A stretch of DNA of 64,000 nucleotides from Desulfopila_A sp964446655. Its GTDB lineage: Bacteria > Desulfobacterota > Desulfobulbia > Desulfobulbales > Desulfocapsaceae. Location: the NCBI GenBank assembly GCA_964446655.1, contig CAYUPL010000015.1, positions 1 to 64,000 of the forward strand, in the 5' to 3' direction. The number at the start of each line of letters is the position of its first letter. The first letter of the stretch is position 1. A program made the translations under genes and the position numbers. Shown one piece after another: positions 53,101 through 60,503 of the stretch. The notes under the pieces were generated by a model. That model was not told the DNA's origin, ran no database searches, and saw only the letters and a list, made by a program, of their open reading frames with translations.

Positions 53101-54473
53101 GTTTTACCAAGGCGAGAGAAGAGTTTATGCAGCGCGCCCGCGCGTCGCTGACGGAGATTGAGGAGCGAACCGGCAAAATTTACGGTTCGCCCGATAAACC
53201 TCTGCTGCTGTCGGTGCGCAGCGGCGGAGCGATATCGATGCCGGGTATGATGGCAACCATTCATAATGTCGGCTTTAATGAGGAGCTGATTGACGAGCAT
53301 GTCCGCGAACATGGTAATGCCTATTTGTGTTGGGATAACTACCGTCGATTCGTGCAATCCTGGGCGATGATTTCGGGAATGCGTCGAGAAGATTTTCAGG
53401 AGCTGATGGATGAAGCCAAGAGACGTCATCGTGTCAAATTAAAAAGAGAATTTTCCCCTGAGCAGATGCGGGAGCTGGCTCTTTCCTATCATAAGCTGGT
53501 CCGTCAAAGAGGCTATGTTATTCCAGAGGACCCATGGCTGCAGCTGGTGGGTGCCATCGAAAGGGTGTTGGATTCCTGGGAAACCCAGAAGGCCTGTGAT
53601 TACAGGAAAGTTATGGATGTCTCCAACTCATGGGGAACCGCAGTGATCGTGCAGGAAATGGTCTTCGGCAATCGATCCGGTTCGGCGGGATCCGGCGTGT
53701 TGTTTACTTCTCATCCATATCGTAAAGTACAGCGGGTGGCCTTGTGGGGAGATTATGCCTATGGTGATCAGGGTGAGGACATTGTCTCCGGCTTAGTCAC
53801 CAGTTGTGCCATCTCGGTGGAGCAGGCCGAACTGGATGGTCGAGCTATTGACGAGACTCTGGAAATCCGTTTTCCGAAGATCTATCATGAACTTCTATCT
53901 ATCGCCAGAGACCTTGTTTATGAAAAACGTTGGAATCCGCAGGAAATTGAGTTTACCTTTGAAGGACCTTCTCCGGATGCTCTCTATCTTCTGCAGACCC
54001 GGGATATGATCACCATTAAGAAAAAAGAGCGTCTCAATGTTTTCGTGGAGACGCCCGATTTTGATACATATTATCTCGGCAAGGGGGTTGGGGTTTCCGG
54101 TTCAGCCTTGTCGGGCAGGGCGGTCTTTTCCGAAGAAAATCTAAAAGATTTACGAAAACAGGATCCCCACAGCAAACTGATTCTATTTCGGCAGGACACC
54201 GTGCCTGAGGACGTCAGGGTGATAAATATGGCGGATGGGTTAATAACTTCACGCGGCGGGCAGACCTCGCATGCGTCGGTCATTGCCGTTCGTCTGGAAA
54301 AGACCTGTGTCGTGGGTTGTAAGCATCTTAAGGTCTATGAGGCAGGACAGTATTGTGAAATTGGCGAGAACCGTATACAATTCGGCGACCCGGTTGCGAT
54401 AGACGGGCGCAATGGCCTGTTGCTGCTTGGCAACCATGAGACACGGGAAGAAATGCATATTCTGCCCATTTGA
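50184..54473 (+). CDS. Large helical protein with C-terminal PPDK-like ATP-grasp and phosphohistidine domains
   Basis: 1429 residues. The first 900 or so are helical and match no domain I know. A PPDK/PEP-synthase-like ATP-grasp begins near 915 (HLGNKGFNLLNLI), with LLSVRSGGAISMPGMMATI near 1008 and GSAGSGVLFTSHPYRK near 1170. The swivelling phosphohistidine domain has SRGGQTSHASV with His1363. The usual C-terminal PEP/pyruvate TIM barrel is absent; only about 66 residues follow. So ATP could phosphorylate His1363, but the final acceptor is unknown. Order differs from glucan water dikinase (His before ATP-grasp). It sits after glgA-like and gap. Confidence 0.85.
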   Translation: MSEHNVESGLSAIGIDSDALRANLLETAGEVVIADELLPLLEVVKKFRGIHSSLESLLYEICHPFRNWGLIMPLFRSFVLRNSNHFVRHEQGPKAMQLLAEIFLEAIGDSEKNSTLLAQIIEAKLAWLEKMIHLFDGETLQRYETVLNRIFARMQSLEDGESPIMLHIVQGQHPMKRLATLLYDAENKSEVSFDYRPVASLMRTVLLKNYSYWLDEDDPMPWFLERSGTAPDEIRSLNLFTAVSHESILQYKEKLQGIDIESDPHGGLGRILELPAHVDIVRFYKNIPALLAESVDSIRRSGEDDGGASPVAENWKLLFLFKIMDTEGLYLIHEESLREINRSLVQLIRQQSFEEIEEFLLTTFDLLKANVKKYPHTSLQCIQVLGGEVFNRGNSRMVEAFLFSVVRFGFQYANVVGVDEDWQPLTNPAHLGNIRVWLNLIEQEPKWCSTLFSALIINLKLTGTCVKDTDLFQRDITELLNHPIEPIYNLAKQFTKLMPVFFNEIGAEGELRDVSTELDELHKRQDVLIHFLRKQSHVESSNLIVNFIKAIFSFWKNRDKKELRPYLPEEVYSQVRESGKYIDEQHKLISRITVEQDLAHFDDILGWESGKCRQYLDRQDDLSARERRRFELLVHMYKLLHKKYNLGFQELRSELLQASKDGIEGMAELLEDLENCDTITCLKALLTRLERLKDIILSKEQFEAQENIYYKRHIAVDIPSVYGRYREPKFDSLSLTFRLENLANIYLENLQETVNLSFITQATLYRVVTCIDLYLRALRIDGITSRRLDIYLTLLKNSLKVRRFSYTQYLDIFRGMAEGVKDIIYAFYTNIHQNNLSIIIPQIDSDDLLTKYKTLFDANNKAFTLYRLSEAFFRDLIASTFGLQHLDNFIVRILQTLENQKNILDKREIDLLMTYNPEKAISSLYKVNPYTNNLIHLGNKGFNLLNLINDSKPVPSAFVITTEVFRCRDVVFGFTKAREEFMQRARASLTEIEERTGKIYGSPDKPLLLSVRSGGAISMPGMMATIHNVGFNEELIDEHVREHGNAYLCWDNYRRFVQSWAMISGMRREDFQELMDEAKRRHRVKLKREFSPEQMRELALSYHKLVRQRGYVIPEDPWLQLVGAIERVLDSWETQKACDYRKVMDVSNSWGTAVIVQEMVFGNRSGSAGSGVLFTSHPYRKVQRVALWGDYAYGDQGEDIVSGLVTSCAISVEQAELDGRAIDETLEIRFPKIYHELLSIARDLVYEKRWNPQEIEFTFEGPSPDALYLLQTRDMITIKKKERLNVFVETPDFDTYYLGKGVGVSGSALSGRAVFSEENLKDLRKQDPHSKLILFRQDTVPEDVRVINMADGLITSRGGQTSHASVIAVRLEKTCVVGCKHLKVYEAGQYCEIGENRIQFGDPVAIDGRNGLLLLGNHETREEMHILPI

Positions 54474-54499
54474 GAAAGCACTATCGGCCGCCGGTTCTT

Positions 54500-54709
54500 T
54501 TACCTGCGTTCCGGCACCCCAAAACTTTTCAGTATATAGGCCAAGGGGCAGAATTTGGTAATACCGAACTGCAAAAGGTTGGCGCCGACAAAAGCGGTAA
54601 AAAACAGCCAGTATGTACTGTGAAAAAAAGGACTTGCCGGAGCGCCGAGCAAGAGGCTTATAAGTATGAACGTTCCTGCAATGGCATGTATCCAATCGGT
54701 AATAATCAT
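54500..54709 (-). CDS. DUF2892 (YgaP-like) membrane protein
   Basis: 69 residues with two membrane helices and the DUF2892 signature: SPFFHSTYWLFFTAFVGANL then FCPLAYILKSFG. In this family the motif is often linked to rhodanese or sulfur-related proteins. It follows the ArsR-type regulator gene by 18 bases on the same strand and is probably its target operon member. Function unknown. Confidence 0.88.
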   Translation of the reverse strand: MIITDWIHAIAGTFILISLLLGAPASPFFHSTYWLFFTAFVGANLLQFGITKFCPLAYILKSFGVPERR

Positions 54710-54727
54710 GGTGGCCTCAGATAGTGG

Positions 54728-55021
54728 TTATTGTCCCAGCTCAGGACAGAAGAGTCGCTGCATGTTCATGATCAGCTCAAGAATGCGTTTATCACTTATG
54801 CGGTTATAGATGAAATTGGCATCTTTCCTGAAATCGATAATACCCTGATTGCGGAGGATGTTGAGATGTTGCGACACATTGGCGTTGGTTGTCTCCACCT
54901 CGTTACGAATGTCGCCAACGGACAGTTCACGGTCACGCAACAGGCAGAGTATCTTCAGGCGGATAGGGTGAGACATCGACTTGAGGATTTTAGCGACGGC
55001 TTCAATCTGTTCATCTTTCAT
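54728..55021 (-). CDS. ArsR-family transcriptional regulator
   Basis: 97 residues with a winged helix-turn-helix: MSHPIRLKILCLLRDRELSVGDI near 16-38, then NANVSQHLNILRNQGIIDFRK (recognition helix and wing). No CxC metal-binding pair is present in the third helix region; a single Cys lies in the C-terminal FCPELGQ. Such regulators sense metals, redox or sulfur species. It heads a two-gene unit with the DUF2892 protein; the window gives no direct evidence of the signal. Confidence 0.9.
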   Translation of the reverse strand: MKDEQIEAVAKILKSMSHPIRLKILCLLRDRELSVGDIRNEVETTNANVSQHLNILRNQGIIDFRKDANFIYNRISDKRILELIMNMQRLFCPELGQ

Positions 55022-55285
55022 AGTATATCCTTATTATACACTCGGGGTTATTTTAGTAATCAATTTAATACCATAATTTTTTTTGTAAAGCCTTTTTTGG
55101 GGTGTGTGCCAAAGCCTGTTTGTTGTCCTTTGATCCCTGCACGATTGTAAAACAGGAATGTCTCATCCAATAATTTTCCATAGAGGGCTCAGGATATTCT
55201 TGATTCATTGCAGAGAAAAGGTTTATTGTCCGGATATTCGCTATTCGAAACAGATGACGGAATGTGATTTTTCCATTGCAGCTGA

Positions 55286-55326
55286 AATGGTATTCACCGC
55301 AATGGTATTCAATGTAATGGTATTCA
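55286..55326. repeat. Three tandem AATGGTATTCA repeats (15-base period)
   Basis: Exact copies lie at 55286-55296, 55301-55311 and 55316-55326, with 4-base spacers, just before the ribosome site of the isochorismatase-like gene. A regular array suggests a binding site for a regulator that contacts repeated half-sites. Confidence 0.7.
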
Positions 55327-55345
55327 TTATAGCCAGGAGGAGACC

Positions 55346-55924
55346 ATGGACAATTATTCATTGCTGAAACCCGCTGATTGCTGTTTGCACATAATTGATC
55401 CTCAAAAAAGTCTGATGGCTCAGATCCATGAGGCAGAGAGGGTCACCAGGGTGATCAAATTGATGCTGCAATGCACCGCGGTTATGAACATCCCCGCCTT
55501 GGCGAACACCCAGTACCGCAAGGGGCTGGGGCCGTATGTGGATGAGCTCGAAGAACTGGTCGGTACGATACCCCGGCAGGACAAGGTGGAGTTCAGTGCC
55601 TACGAAAACGCGGCTACCCTGGGTATTGTAAACTCCTTTGCGGGGGATATTTCAACCGTGATCATGGTTGGGGTCGAAACCCATATCTGTATCTATCAAA
55701 GTGCGGTGGGAGCATTGCAAAAAGGTTTTATACCCTGGATTGTCGCTGATGGGGTATCATCGCGAAACCCGGCCAATCACGAGCTTGGCCTGGAGAGGTT
55801 GCGTCGTCTCGGCGCAGTGGTCGGGCCTGCGGAAATGATCATCTATGAGCTTATGGGCAAGGCGGGTACGGAGGAATTCAAGAAGGTTCTTCCCTATATC
55901 ATTGAATTTAATAAGGCAATGTAA
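55346..55924 (+). CDS. Isochorismatase-family hydrolase (nicotinamidase-like)
   Basis: 192 residues with the family triad visible: Asp18 in IDPQKSL, Lys80 in QDKVEFS and Cys115 in GVETHICIY. YcaC and related members of unknown function share this pattern; nicotinamidases and isochorismatases do too, so the substrate is not fixed. The ribosome site AGGAGGAGA lies close before ATG 55346. Immediately upstream sit three AATGGTATTCA repeats. Confidence 0.88.
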   Translation: MDNYSLLKPADCCLHIIDPQKSLMAQIHEAERVTRVIKLMLQCTAVMNIPALANTQYRKGLGPYVDELEELVGTIPRQDKVEFSAYENAATLGIVNSFAGDISTVIMVGVETHICIYQSAVGALQKGFIPWIVADGVSSRNPANHELGLERLRRLGAVVGPAEMIIYELMGKAGTEEFKKVLPYIIEFNKAM

Positions 55925-56031
55925 TACTCTGTCGGTATCGTCAGCTGAGACAGCGTGTGGAAAAGAACGTCTACGATGCAATATGCCGCACCGTCACTAC
56001 TACATAAAAGAGCAAACCGAAGCGGAAAAAT

Positions 56032-58677
56032 ATGACAGGAAATGAGATTAGGACGAGATTTTTAGAGTATTTTAAGCGGCATGGGCATACGATTGTGGAT
56101 AGTTCATCACTTGTACCGGAAGATGATCCCACCCTGCTTTTCACCAATGCCGGCATGGTCCAGTTTAAGACGGTCTTCATGGGAGAAGATACAAGGGACT
56201 ATATCCGGGCTACCACAAGCCAACGCTGCGTCAGGGCAGGCGGAAAACATAATGACCTGGAAAATGTCGGCTATACCGCCAGGCATCATACTTTTTTTGA
56301 GATGCTGGGGAACTTCAGCTTTGGCGACTATTTCAAGGAAGATGCCATCCGGTTTGCCTGGGAGTTTCTTACCGAAGAGTTACAATTGCCGAAAGGGCAG
56401 CTCTGGGTATCGATTTTTGAAGACGATGATGAAGCGGAAAAGCTCTGGCAGCAAGTTGAGGGGTTGCCTGCCGGTAGAATTGTTCGCATGGGTGAAAAGG
56501 ACAATTTCTGGGCCATGGGAGATACCGGTCCCTGCGGCCCGTGTTCAGAGATTCATATCGACCAGGGAATTGCCGCAGGATGCGGTGCACCGGACTGCAG
56601 ACTCGGCTGTGATTGCGACCGTTTTCTGGAGTTGTGGAATCTTGTTTTCATGCAGTTCAACCGTGCCGAAGATGGCCGGATGACACGGTTGCCGCAGCCA
56701 AGTATTGATACCGGAATGGGGCTTGAGAGAGTCGCCGCGGTACTGCAGAATAAGGTGAACAATTATGATTCCGATCTGTTTGCACCGGTAATAAACACCT
56801 TGCAGCAGTTGTCGGGTAAAAAATATGGCACTGAGCCCACAATTGACGTGGCCATGCGTGTAATTGCCGATCATGCCCGGGCGACTGCTTTCCTGGTGGC
56901 AGACGGCGTCTTGCCGGGCAATGAGGGGCGGGGCTATGTATTGCGGCGAATTATGCGAAGGGCGGTTCGTTTCGGCAAAAACCTGGGATTGGAAAAACCA
57001 TTCCTGGACGAGGTTACTGCTGTTGTTACTCATTCCATGAAAGAGGCCTATCCGCACCTCAACGACTCCGAGGGGCTGTTGAAAAAAGTGGTCAATAAGG
57101 AGGAAGAGCGCTTTCTCGAGACGCTTGAACATGGCCTTATCCTGCTTGATGAAGAGGTGGCGCGCCTGGCAAAAAGTACGGAAAAAAACATCCCTGGAGA
57201 CTTTATTTTCAAGCTGTACGACACCTATGGTTTTCCCGTCGATATTGTCCGGGATATTTCGCTCGAGCGTGGTATCGGTTTTGACGAGGCAGGTTTTACC
57301 GAGGCCATGGAAAGTCAGCGAGCCAAGTCTAGAGCCGGTCGTAAAGGCGAGGGTATGCGACTGCGCGGTGAAGGGGTGAAAACTTTGGTGAAACAGGGCT
57401 ATAAAGTCGAATTTCTGGGTTATGATAAACTCAGGACGGACAGCGTGGCTGAGGTGCTGCTTGACGAAACCGGCAATGCCCTTGATAAACTTGATGCCGG
57501 CCGGCAGGGGCAACTCTGTTCACCCATAACACCGTTTTATGCTGAATCGGGCGGGCAGCAGGGAGATCGAGGAATGATCAGCTGGGCGGATGGTTCGGCA
57601 GAGGTGCTGACCACCATATCCGAAGGAGATCTGGTTCTTCATGTTATCCGCGTTGTTGCAGGTGAGCTTGTACCCGGACAGCCTGTGGTGATGCAGGTTC
57701 TGGAATCCGACAGGAAAGAAACCGCTGCCAACCATACTGCCACGCATCTGCTCCACGCAGCCCTGCGAGAAACGCTGGGGGACCACGTCAAGCAGGCCGG
57801 CTCTCTGGTAGGTCCAGAACGGCTTCGCTTTGACTTTACACACTTTTCCCCCCTGACCGAAGACGAGATCCTTCGCATTGAAGCACTGGTTAATGCCAAG
57901 ATTCGGGAAAACATAACGACTAACACCAGGCTTTTGAGTCGTGATGCCGCAGTCGCCGAAGGGGCGACCGCCCTGTTTGGTGAAAAATATGGTGACGAAG
58001 TGCGGGTAGTTTCGTTGAGTGAATTCAGCAAAGAGCTGTGCGGCGGTACTCATGTCAGCGCAACCGGAGAGATTGGGCTATTCAAAATTCTGGCCGAAAA
58101 CGGCATAGCTTCAGGGATTAGACGAATAGAGGCAATTTCCGGTCGACCGGCATATGATCTACTGGCACAGACCTGTCAAAGAGAGGCACAACTTTGTGAT
58201 CTTCTCAATGTGCAGCCCAGCGGACTGCAGGAGAAAATAGACAGCATTCTTGAAGAACAAAAACGACTGGAAAAACAGGTTGCGGAGCTTTCCCGTGAAA
58301 TTGCCGGCTCCGACCTCGACAGCCTTCTGAAAAATGCCGTGGAAGTAGAAGGAATCAAAGTCGTATCTGCCGAAATTGTTCTGGACAGTTCCAAAACCCT
58401 GCGGGAGGTTGGCGACAAAGTAAGGGATCGCCTTGAAAGCGGTGTCGCCGTTCTGGGAGGAGTTATCAACGGCAAGGCTGCTTTACTGGCAATAGTCACC
58501 AAGGATCTCACCGGAAGAATTGCAGCGGGAGATATTGTCAACAGAGCTGCCAAAATCGTTGGCGGTAAAGGCGGCGGTCGACCTGATATGGCCCAGGCAG
58601 GCGGCAACCTGATTGATAAAATAGGTGAGGCCATTCGCTCTGTGCCGCAAAACGTGGCTGACATCTTAAGAAGTTAG
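56032..58677 (+). CDS. alaS: Alanyl-tRNA synthetase
   Basis: 881 residues, class II. The catalytic core starts with RTRFLEYFKRHGH; the editing domain has HTATHLLHAAL and CGGTH near 670, and a C-terminal C-Ala domain with a glycine-rich GGKGGGRPDMAQAGG near 845 follows. The length is normal (about 875). It attaches alanine to tRNA and clears mischarged serine and glycine. It precedes the F1 operon, and a hairpin lies at 58688-58719. Confidence 0.97.
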   Translation: MTGNEIRTRFLEYFKRHGHTIVDSSSLVPEDDPTLLFTNAGMVQFKTVFMGEDTRDYIRATTSQRCVRAGGKHNDLENVGYTARHHTFFEMLGNFSFGDYFKEDAIRFAWEFLTEELQLPKGQLWVSIFEDDDEAEKLWQQVEGLPAGRIVRMGEKDNFWAMGDTGPCGPCSEIHIDQGIAAGCGAPDCRLGCDCDRFLELWNLVFMQFNRAEDGRMTRLPQPSIDTGMGLERVAAVLQNKVNNYDSDLFAPVINTLQQLSGKKYGTEPTIDVAMRVIADHARATAFLVADGVLPGNEGRGYVLRRIMRRAVRFGKNLGLEKPFLDEVTAVVTHSMKEAYPHLNDSEGLLKKVVNKEEERFLETLEHGLILLDEEVARLAKSTEKNIPGDFIFKLYDTYGFPVDIVRDISLERGIGFDEAGFTEAMESQRAKSRAGRKGEGMRLRGEGVKTLVKQGYKVEFLGYDKLRTDSVAEVLLDETGNALDKLDAGRQGQLCSPITPFYAESGGQQGDRGMISWADGSAEVLTTISEGDLVLHVIRVVAGELVPGQPVVMQVLESDRKETAANHTATHLLHAALRETLGDHVKQAGSLVGPERLRFDFTHFSPLTEDEILRIEALVNAKIRENITTNTRLLSRDAAVAEGATALFGEKYGDEVRVVSLSEFSKELCGGTHVSATGEIGLFKILAENGIASGIRRIEAISGRPAYDLLAQTCQREAQLCDLLNVQPSGLQEKIDSILEEQKRLEKQVAELSREIAGSDLDSLLKNAVEVEGIKVVSAEIVLDSSKTLREVGDKVRDRLESGVAVLGGVINGKAALLAIVTKDLTGRIAAGDIVNRAAKIVGGKGGGRPDMAQAGGNLIDKIGEAIRSVPQNVADILRS

Positions 58678-58767
58678 GATTTGTGTCGTTCGGCCATCAG
58701 CAGGACTGCCGGTGAACGAAAATGGACCAACATTTTTAGAGTTAAGTCTCAGCCATATATAAATTAG

Positions 58768-58796
58768 TTGACACCTGAGAATATTTGCAGTAAAGG
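58768..58796 (+). promoter_or_regulatory. Candidate promoter of the F1 operon
   Basis: TTGACA (58768-58773) with a poor -10 at the expected distance (TAAAGG, 58791-58796). The nearby palindrome at 58809-58824 supports regulation here. Confidence 0.4.
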
Positions 58797-58808
58797 TTTT
58801 TCTCGTTG

Positions 58809-58824
58809 TGAATGGTCATTCATT
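58809..58824. promoter_or_regulatory. Candidate operator upstream of the F1 operon
   Basis: TGAATGGTCATTCATT, sharing AATG-N6-CATT with the two copies around the dsr promoter. It also reads as TGAATG-GT-CATTCA, a perfect inverted repeat. It lies about 120 bases before atpF'. Confidence 0.5.
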
Positions 58825-58945
58825 TTAGTACTGGATTATCATGCATACGTCTACTTGCGCTGATGTATCTATCAAAAGTATGTCGTCATCCGCGAATACG
58901 GATGTTATTACTCTATTTATCTAAGCCGATCGGGAGCGTGTAAAC

Positions 58946-59371
58946 ATGATTACGATGGACAACACCTTAATTTTTCAGATTATCAACATCATTATTCTGA
59001 TGTTTATTCTGAATAAAGTTCTGTACAAGCCTGTGCTTGGGATTTTACGCGAAAGATCCAAAAAGATGAAGGGGATGGAGGGGGAAATCGAAAGATTCAA
59101 AAAACACGCGCGTCTCCGTCAGGAAGAAGTGGATAAAAAAATGGCTTTGGCATCCGGCAAAGCAAAAGCGGCTCTCGATGCCGCCAGGGCGGAAGCTGCT
59201 GCAGTCGGGAACGAGAAGTTTTCTGCAATAAAGACCGAAGCAGAGACGGAGAAGAAAAAGAAAATGACGGAATTGAAAAGCCAGGTCGATACTGCCGGAA
59301 AGAACCTCCAGGAGAATCTCGAAGGTTTTGCATCCGCCATGGCAGGAAAAATTCTTGGAAGGAGTCTCTAA
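58946..59371 (+). CDS. atpF': ATP synthase subunit b' (b-type stator)
   Basis: 141 residues: one N-terminal membrane helix (ILMFILNKVLYKPVLGIL near 15-33) then a long coiled coil of Lys, Glu and Ala. It is the first of two b-type genes, an arrangement of paired b and b' found in several phyla. The ATG at 58946 is used; a second at 58955 is possible. It overlaps no gene but is two bases from atpF. Confidence 0.88.
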   Translation: MITMDNTLIFQIINIIILMFILNKVLYKPVLGILRERSKKMKGMEGEIERFKKHARLRQEEVDKKMALASGKAKAALDAARAEAAAVGNEKFSAIKTEAETEKKKKMTELKSQVDTAGKNLQENLEGFASAMAGKILGRSL

Positions 59372-59373
59372 AA

Positions 59374-59961
59374 ATGCGAGGAGTAAAACAGAACAGCAGC
59401 GCAATAGTCCTTGGCGCAGTGATGCTCGTGCTTACTTTGGCCGTAACTTCAGCCTGGGCGGCAGGAGATAGTCTTTCGTCGGAAAAATTATGGGACCTTT
59501 TCTGGAGAGTAGTCAACTTTGCCGCTCTGATGATCATTCTGGTCAAATTCGGCGCCAAGCCCATAGCCGCGGCACTGGCTGGACGACAGAATAAAATCAA
59601 GGATGATATCGAAGATCTGGAAGCGAGAAAAGAAGAGGCGGAGACATCCTATCGCCAATTTGAGGCAAAGCTGGCAGGCATGGAGAAAGAGATAGATTCC
59701 ATCGTCGAGAAGGCCCTCGCTCAAGCGGAAATCGAAAAGGTTAAAATCATAGAGAAGGCCGAGCAGGCAGCTGCCGACATTAAACGCCAGGCTGAGATGA
59801 CAGCTCAAAATGAAATCATGGTGGCCCGTCGTCAGCTCAAAAATGATATAGCGGATCAGGCTGCTGCCATGGCCGAGGAGTTAATCGTTAAGAATCTCAC
59901 CCCCGAAGATCAGGTGAAGATTATCGAAGATTACTTAGAAAAAGTAGGGGCCGTACAGTGA
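59374..59961 (+). CDS. atpF: ATP synthase subunit b
   Basis: 195 residues. An N-terminal hydrophobic segment ending SAWAA resembles a signal peptide, followed by a second membrane helix (FAALMIILVKFGAKP, about 48-63) and the long coiled stalk. Such two-segment b subunits occur in Desulfobacterota. Its stop overlaps the atpH start by 4 bases. Confidence 0.9.
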   Translation: MRGVKQNSSAIVLGAVMLVLTLAVTSAWAAGDSLSSEKLWDLFWRVVNFAALMIILVKFGAKPIAAALAGRQNKIKDDIEDLEARKEEAETSYRQFEAKLAGMEKEIDSIVEKALAQAEIEKVKIIEKAEQAAADIKRQAEMTAQNEIMVARRQLKNDIADQAAAMAEELIVKNLTPEDQVKIIEDYLEKVGAVQ

Positions 59962-60503
59962 AACAGACAATTCTAGCACGAAGATACGCCAAGGCTTTAT
60001 TTGCCGTCGGCAAAGAAAATGATGCGTATGAGGCCTATAACGAGATTCTCCAGGGAGTCGCGGGGCTTTATACATCTACTCCGGAAGTTGCTGATGCTCT
60101 GACGAACCCCCTCTACCCCATTGATGTCAGAGAAAAGGTGATGGCAGGTCTGATCGATTCCATCGGTGTCGATAAGGTTTCAGCCAATTTCCTTAATCTG
60201 CTGGTAGAGAAAAAACGGGCGGAAATTCTTCCCGAGATCGCTGAAGAATTTCAGGCGATGGTTGATGAGGAGAAAAACATCAGTCACGGCTCCGTTACTT
60301 CAGCAGTAGAGTTGAGCGATGAATTACAAGCCAAAATTCAGGCAGCACTTGAAAAGTTAACAGGCAAGAAAGTGGAGCTGTCCACCAGTGTCGACCCGTC
60401 TCTTATCGGTGGGATTGTTGCCAAGGTTGGAGATCTAGTACTGGACGGCAGTATCAAAACACAACTTGCAGGTTTAAAAGATTCCATTAAGGGGAGAGAA
60501 TAG
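59958..60503 (+). CDS. atpH: ATP synthase subunit delta
   Basis: 181 residues with the OSCP/delta signature: ARRYAKALFAVGKEN at the start and the C-terminal DPSLIGGIVAKVGDLVLDGS near 150. It links F1 to the stator stalk. The start is a GTG overlapping the atpF stop by 4 bases. It ends directly before atpA. Confidence 0.95.
   Translation: MKQTILARRYAKALFAVGKENDAYEAYNEILQGVAGLYTSTPEVADALTNPLYPIDVREKVMAGLIDSIGVDKVSANFLNLLVEKKRAEILPEIAEEFQAMVDEEKNISHGSVTSAVELSDELQAKIQAALEKLTGKKVELSTSVDPSLIGGIVAKVGDLVLDGSIKTQLAGLKDSIKGRE

Noticed and set aside
28455..58765. Shared CTCAGCCATATAT 13-mer upstream of 28540 and in the atpF' leader
   Set aside because: A 13-base match between two places in 64 kb is expected by chance many times, and it has no symmetry.
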